Assembly: GCA_008694505.1 (NCBI GenBank)
Contig: VZDJ01007753.1
Span: 23,720,786-23,784,785, forward strand
Direction of reading: 5' to 3'
Length of the DNA stretch: 64,000 bases
From: Cyanoderma ruficeps
Lineage: Eukaryota > Chordata > Aves > Passeriformes > Timaliidae
Positions within the stretch are counted from its first letter, which is position 1. Every line of letters begins with the position of its first letter. Positions 61,217 to 64,000 of this stretch are shown piece after piece. The notes under the pieces are model-generated. The model did no database searches, was not told where the DNA came from, and saw nothing but the letters and a program-made list of their open reading frames with translations. The position numbers were made by a program, and so were the translations under genes.

Positions 61217-61818
61217 CTGCACTTCTGCTAGTCAGTTATAATCATGGTAGTATCAATATGGATGTTTATTTTGGTATGTGAATTCTCAGGCCTCTCAGTT
61301 TCATAGGAACTTGCCAAATTTCTACTGTTCCGTCATACTTTTCCATTTGCCTCACTTGACCAATAACTTTCCCCAGCATCATAAATGTGCTTGAAGACCA
61401 TGCTGACCCAAGTTTATTATCTCAGCACATTAAGCTACTGAAATAAGATGGTGGAAGCAATTTCAAAAGAAGCTTAGCAAGGAGTGTGTAAATATTCTGG
61501 CCTAAAAAAAAAGAGAAGGATTTTCTTAAAAGAGGTGTTCAAAGCAATGAAGGATGTGTGCTGATCAGGATCTTTGTCTTTGCTAAGAGACGTGAGACTG
61601 AAATTTATTCAAAACTGAATTAGAACCCCATTTTGTCATAGGTCTGAAGAAATGGACAGCTTTGGATAGGACTGAGTCTCCCCAGCCACTTTTACTGGTC
61701 TTGACTGAAATAGCAACTACCTTATAGATGGGTTTTGTCTCTGCTAGCTGCAATGAAAGACCATTCAAATACCACACTGACAGGTGAAGGCATTTCAGTA
61801 ATAGGACTCAGTGAGCAG

Positions 61819-61850
61819 TCATGAGCAGTTCGAGTCACGAGCAGTTCGAA
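61819..61850. repeat. 16-bp tandem duplication
   Basis: TCATGAGCAGTTCGAG is followed directly by TCACGAGCAGTTCGAA (14 of 16 identical). A weaker third partial copy (GTGAGCAG) precedes them. Confidence 0.75.
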
Positions 61851-64000
61851 ATCCTTTATTTTTTATTTTCATAATCTTTATCTCTTTCCCCTTTCAGTTT
61901 AACTCACTTTTGTATTTATAAATAACAACCTCAAGACTTTCTGTTCCTTTGGTTATCCCAGTAGCACTCACCTTTACCCATGCAGATTGAAGTTTTGTTC
62001 CTTTTAATATGAGTGATCAGAGTAGTTTACCGTATTTCAGAGAAGTGATGTGCAGAGTGATACTAATATTTTAGGTTTTTACTCGAAGCATATCTTCCTG
62101 CATATTCTAGAATGACACTTACCTTTCTCTTTGCTGATTCCTCTTTGTGACATCTTCTGATCCACTCATAAGGCTAACTTCTTTTTCATTCATCTCTGGC
62201 TGATGATCTTCCAGTTAATGACAAATTCCTGGTTTAACTCTTAAATGTGCACCACTGAGGATACTGTACTGTTACATTTAATCCTATTTCCATTACTCCA
62301 TTCCTGTAGTGATTCATTTCTTGCATGTTTTCAGGAAGTAGATCAGGGAAAAGATTTATCAGTCTCCTTGGAAGTTCTGATGATGTCCTTTTGTTCCTAG
62401 ACCTGCATCAGATTTATCTTTTAATGAAAATTATAAGCCTATTTCATCTCTCTTATATTCTGTTCCCAAGGGCCTGCTTCTTATAAGCTTCCCACTCTCT
62501 TCACTGTCTATTTTTTTCAATTTAGATGATTTTGCATTCAACATAACAGTTTTATTCCTAGAGAGACATTACATTTCCTGGCTGTAACTATTTGTATTGG
62601 CTTTCATTTTGATATTTATACCGTACTGTGCACAACAGATATTTGCTTGTGATAGGAGTATATGTGACAAAAGAAATATTTTTAAAAATACCGTGGAATC
62701 ACATGCAAAATCTCCTCAGGATAATAAGAGCGTATTAAGTCTAAAGTATGCACAGTACATCTGTCTCATTCTAAATAAATACTTTTACACACATTGTTTC
62801 AACACAAGATGTCTGATGTGATGTGGACCTTGAGATGGTGGACATTTTAATGCTCACTGCCTATAGCTGTAATATCAAGGAAAAGGGTCATTAGTGGAGT
62901 GGTAGGTTGGTCTCAGCTTTGAATTCCAGTTTATGATGAGAAAAATATTCAGGTTTTATTGTATTTTAAAGAGTGGTGGTGATTTACATAAATGACTTTT
63001 CTGTGAGTATGATTATTAGCATCCCTTTTTATTGTGGCACTAAACCATGCTTGTTCTTCTTCAAAATGTTTTCAACAGGACAGAAGTGGCATATGTATCA
63101 TGTTCTGATGCACTTTAAACTATGAAAATATATCTGAGATCTTTTTAAGATATAATTTCAAAGACAAAGAAAAGTATAAAACCTTGCAAACTCAGTCTTT
63201 TTATTCCCCCCCCCAAAATAACCATAAAACTAAAAGTATTAATCAGAGAAAATCTTGCCTTCATCTCAGATAAAATTAAAAAATAAAAATAGTAAAAAGG
63301 AGCATGAGTTTGAAAATTACCACTTGCTTTCATAAATCTGGGAAGATGTCTGGTTCTTCATTCCTTCTGGAGACCAATTCCTGTCAACCCCCATACCTCT
63401 TTCCTGCTTCTTACTATTCACACAAGAAGCAGCTACATATTATGTGTGAAAACATATTTTCAAAAGGAGGTGGTTATCTTGAAGTTCTAGTTTGTGTGGT
63501 TGACCTTAGACACTTTTAGGTTTCAAGAAAGCTAGTATTTTCACTCCAGTGGTTTTTGAAAGTCTGTCTCATATGTCATCACAAAAAGTGCAGGCAAAAG
63601 TATCTTTTCTGCTTAATCTAATTATTCATTCATTTTATTAATGTATCTCCACTTTATTGTCTGCTCCCAGAAGTAAATATTTTCCAGAATCACATTATTC
63701 AATTTTCAGCTCTGCTTGTTACATTTGTGGGGAAGGAGTATATCAAAGTAATCAAAAGCAGAAAACCAGTCCACAAATTAGGTTTTAAAAGCACACCTTA
63801 TTGTGCTTAGGCTTGATTTATAATGCTTGAATACTAAAGGTTTGAGGAAATTTGAAAAAAAAAAGTACAGCTAATAATGGTAAGTAATCATTGTATCTAA
63901 GTGTACCCTTTCAATGTTTTCCTTGTTTAATTTACCATTTTAGCTAGGACTTGGAACAGAAGGATAACCCAAACTCTGTGGTTTTACCTAAAAATGATAC

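Larger units (their letters stand above)
57588..64000. other. AT-rich unique non-coding DNA
   Basis: No gene or clear transposon recognised. Notable small items are a 9-bp hairpin at 58254-58278, an AT-rich stretch at 60026-60057, a short CpG-containing patch at 60541-60597, a 28-bp imperfect duplication at 61163-61216, and a 16-bp duplication at 61819-61850. A C run occurs at about 63207-63215. Confidence 0.55.

Noticed and set aside
1..64000. CRISPR arrays, bacterial operons, rRNA, host gene promoters with CpG islands
   Set aside because: No regularly spaced repeats, no ribosomal sequence, and no CpG-dense region outside the LTRs was seen. The window is vertebrate non-coding DNA.

Overview
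The window looks like non-coding nuclear DNA from a bird, most likely a songbird (passerine). It is visibly AT-rich, no protein-coding exon could be supported, and it is peppered with decayed retroelements of avian type. Key clues are CR1 LINE pieces ending in bird-type ATTCTGTG/ATTCTATT-like tails, solo LTRs of avian ERVL and ERVK style, and a tRNA-Ile-headed, CR1-tailed SINE resembling TguSINE1, which I know from zebra finch (family assignment is from memory). The most plausible setting is a gene desert or a large intron.

Layout. 1-9.0 kb: unique AT-rich DNA. 9.0-11.5 kb: a CR1 3' end (+), a minus-strand solo LTR with a 6-bp target duplication, then an isolated ERVL-type internal fragment. 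17.15-18.12 kb: a 971-bp solo LTR with 5-bp target duplication. 20.0-20.5 kb: CR1 (-). 22.26-22.90 kb: a solo LTR with TATA box and poly(A) signal. 24.2-24.8 kb: two CR1 scraps in opposite orientation. 24.8-34.3 kb: unique DNA with A-rich tracts and an assembly gap. 34.3-37.9 kb: the densest region, with a GC-rich LTR-like block carrying a 75-bp tandem duplication, then a long CR1 ORF2 relic split by a solo LTR. 40.36-40.85 kb: another solo LTR. 42.5 kb: the SINE. 45.6-46.4 kb: CR1 (+). 55.75-56.13 kb: old CR1 (-). 56.95-57.58 kb: a sixth solo LTR. The rest shows no recognisable genes.

Nothing here forms a working genetic system: all mobile elements are truncated, recombined to solo LTRs, or mutated at catalytic positions. 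The most interesting signals are the 75-bp enhancer-like duplication upstream of a minus-strand TATA box (34.6-34.8 kb), the dated nested insertion at 35.5-36.3 kb, the SINE with recognisable pol III boxes, and two adjacent perfect palindromes at 30.07-30.10 kb. All family names come from recall of sequence patterns, not from a database search.
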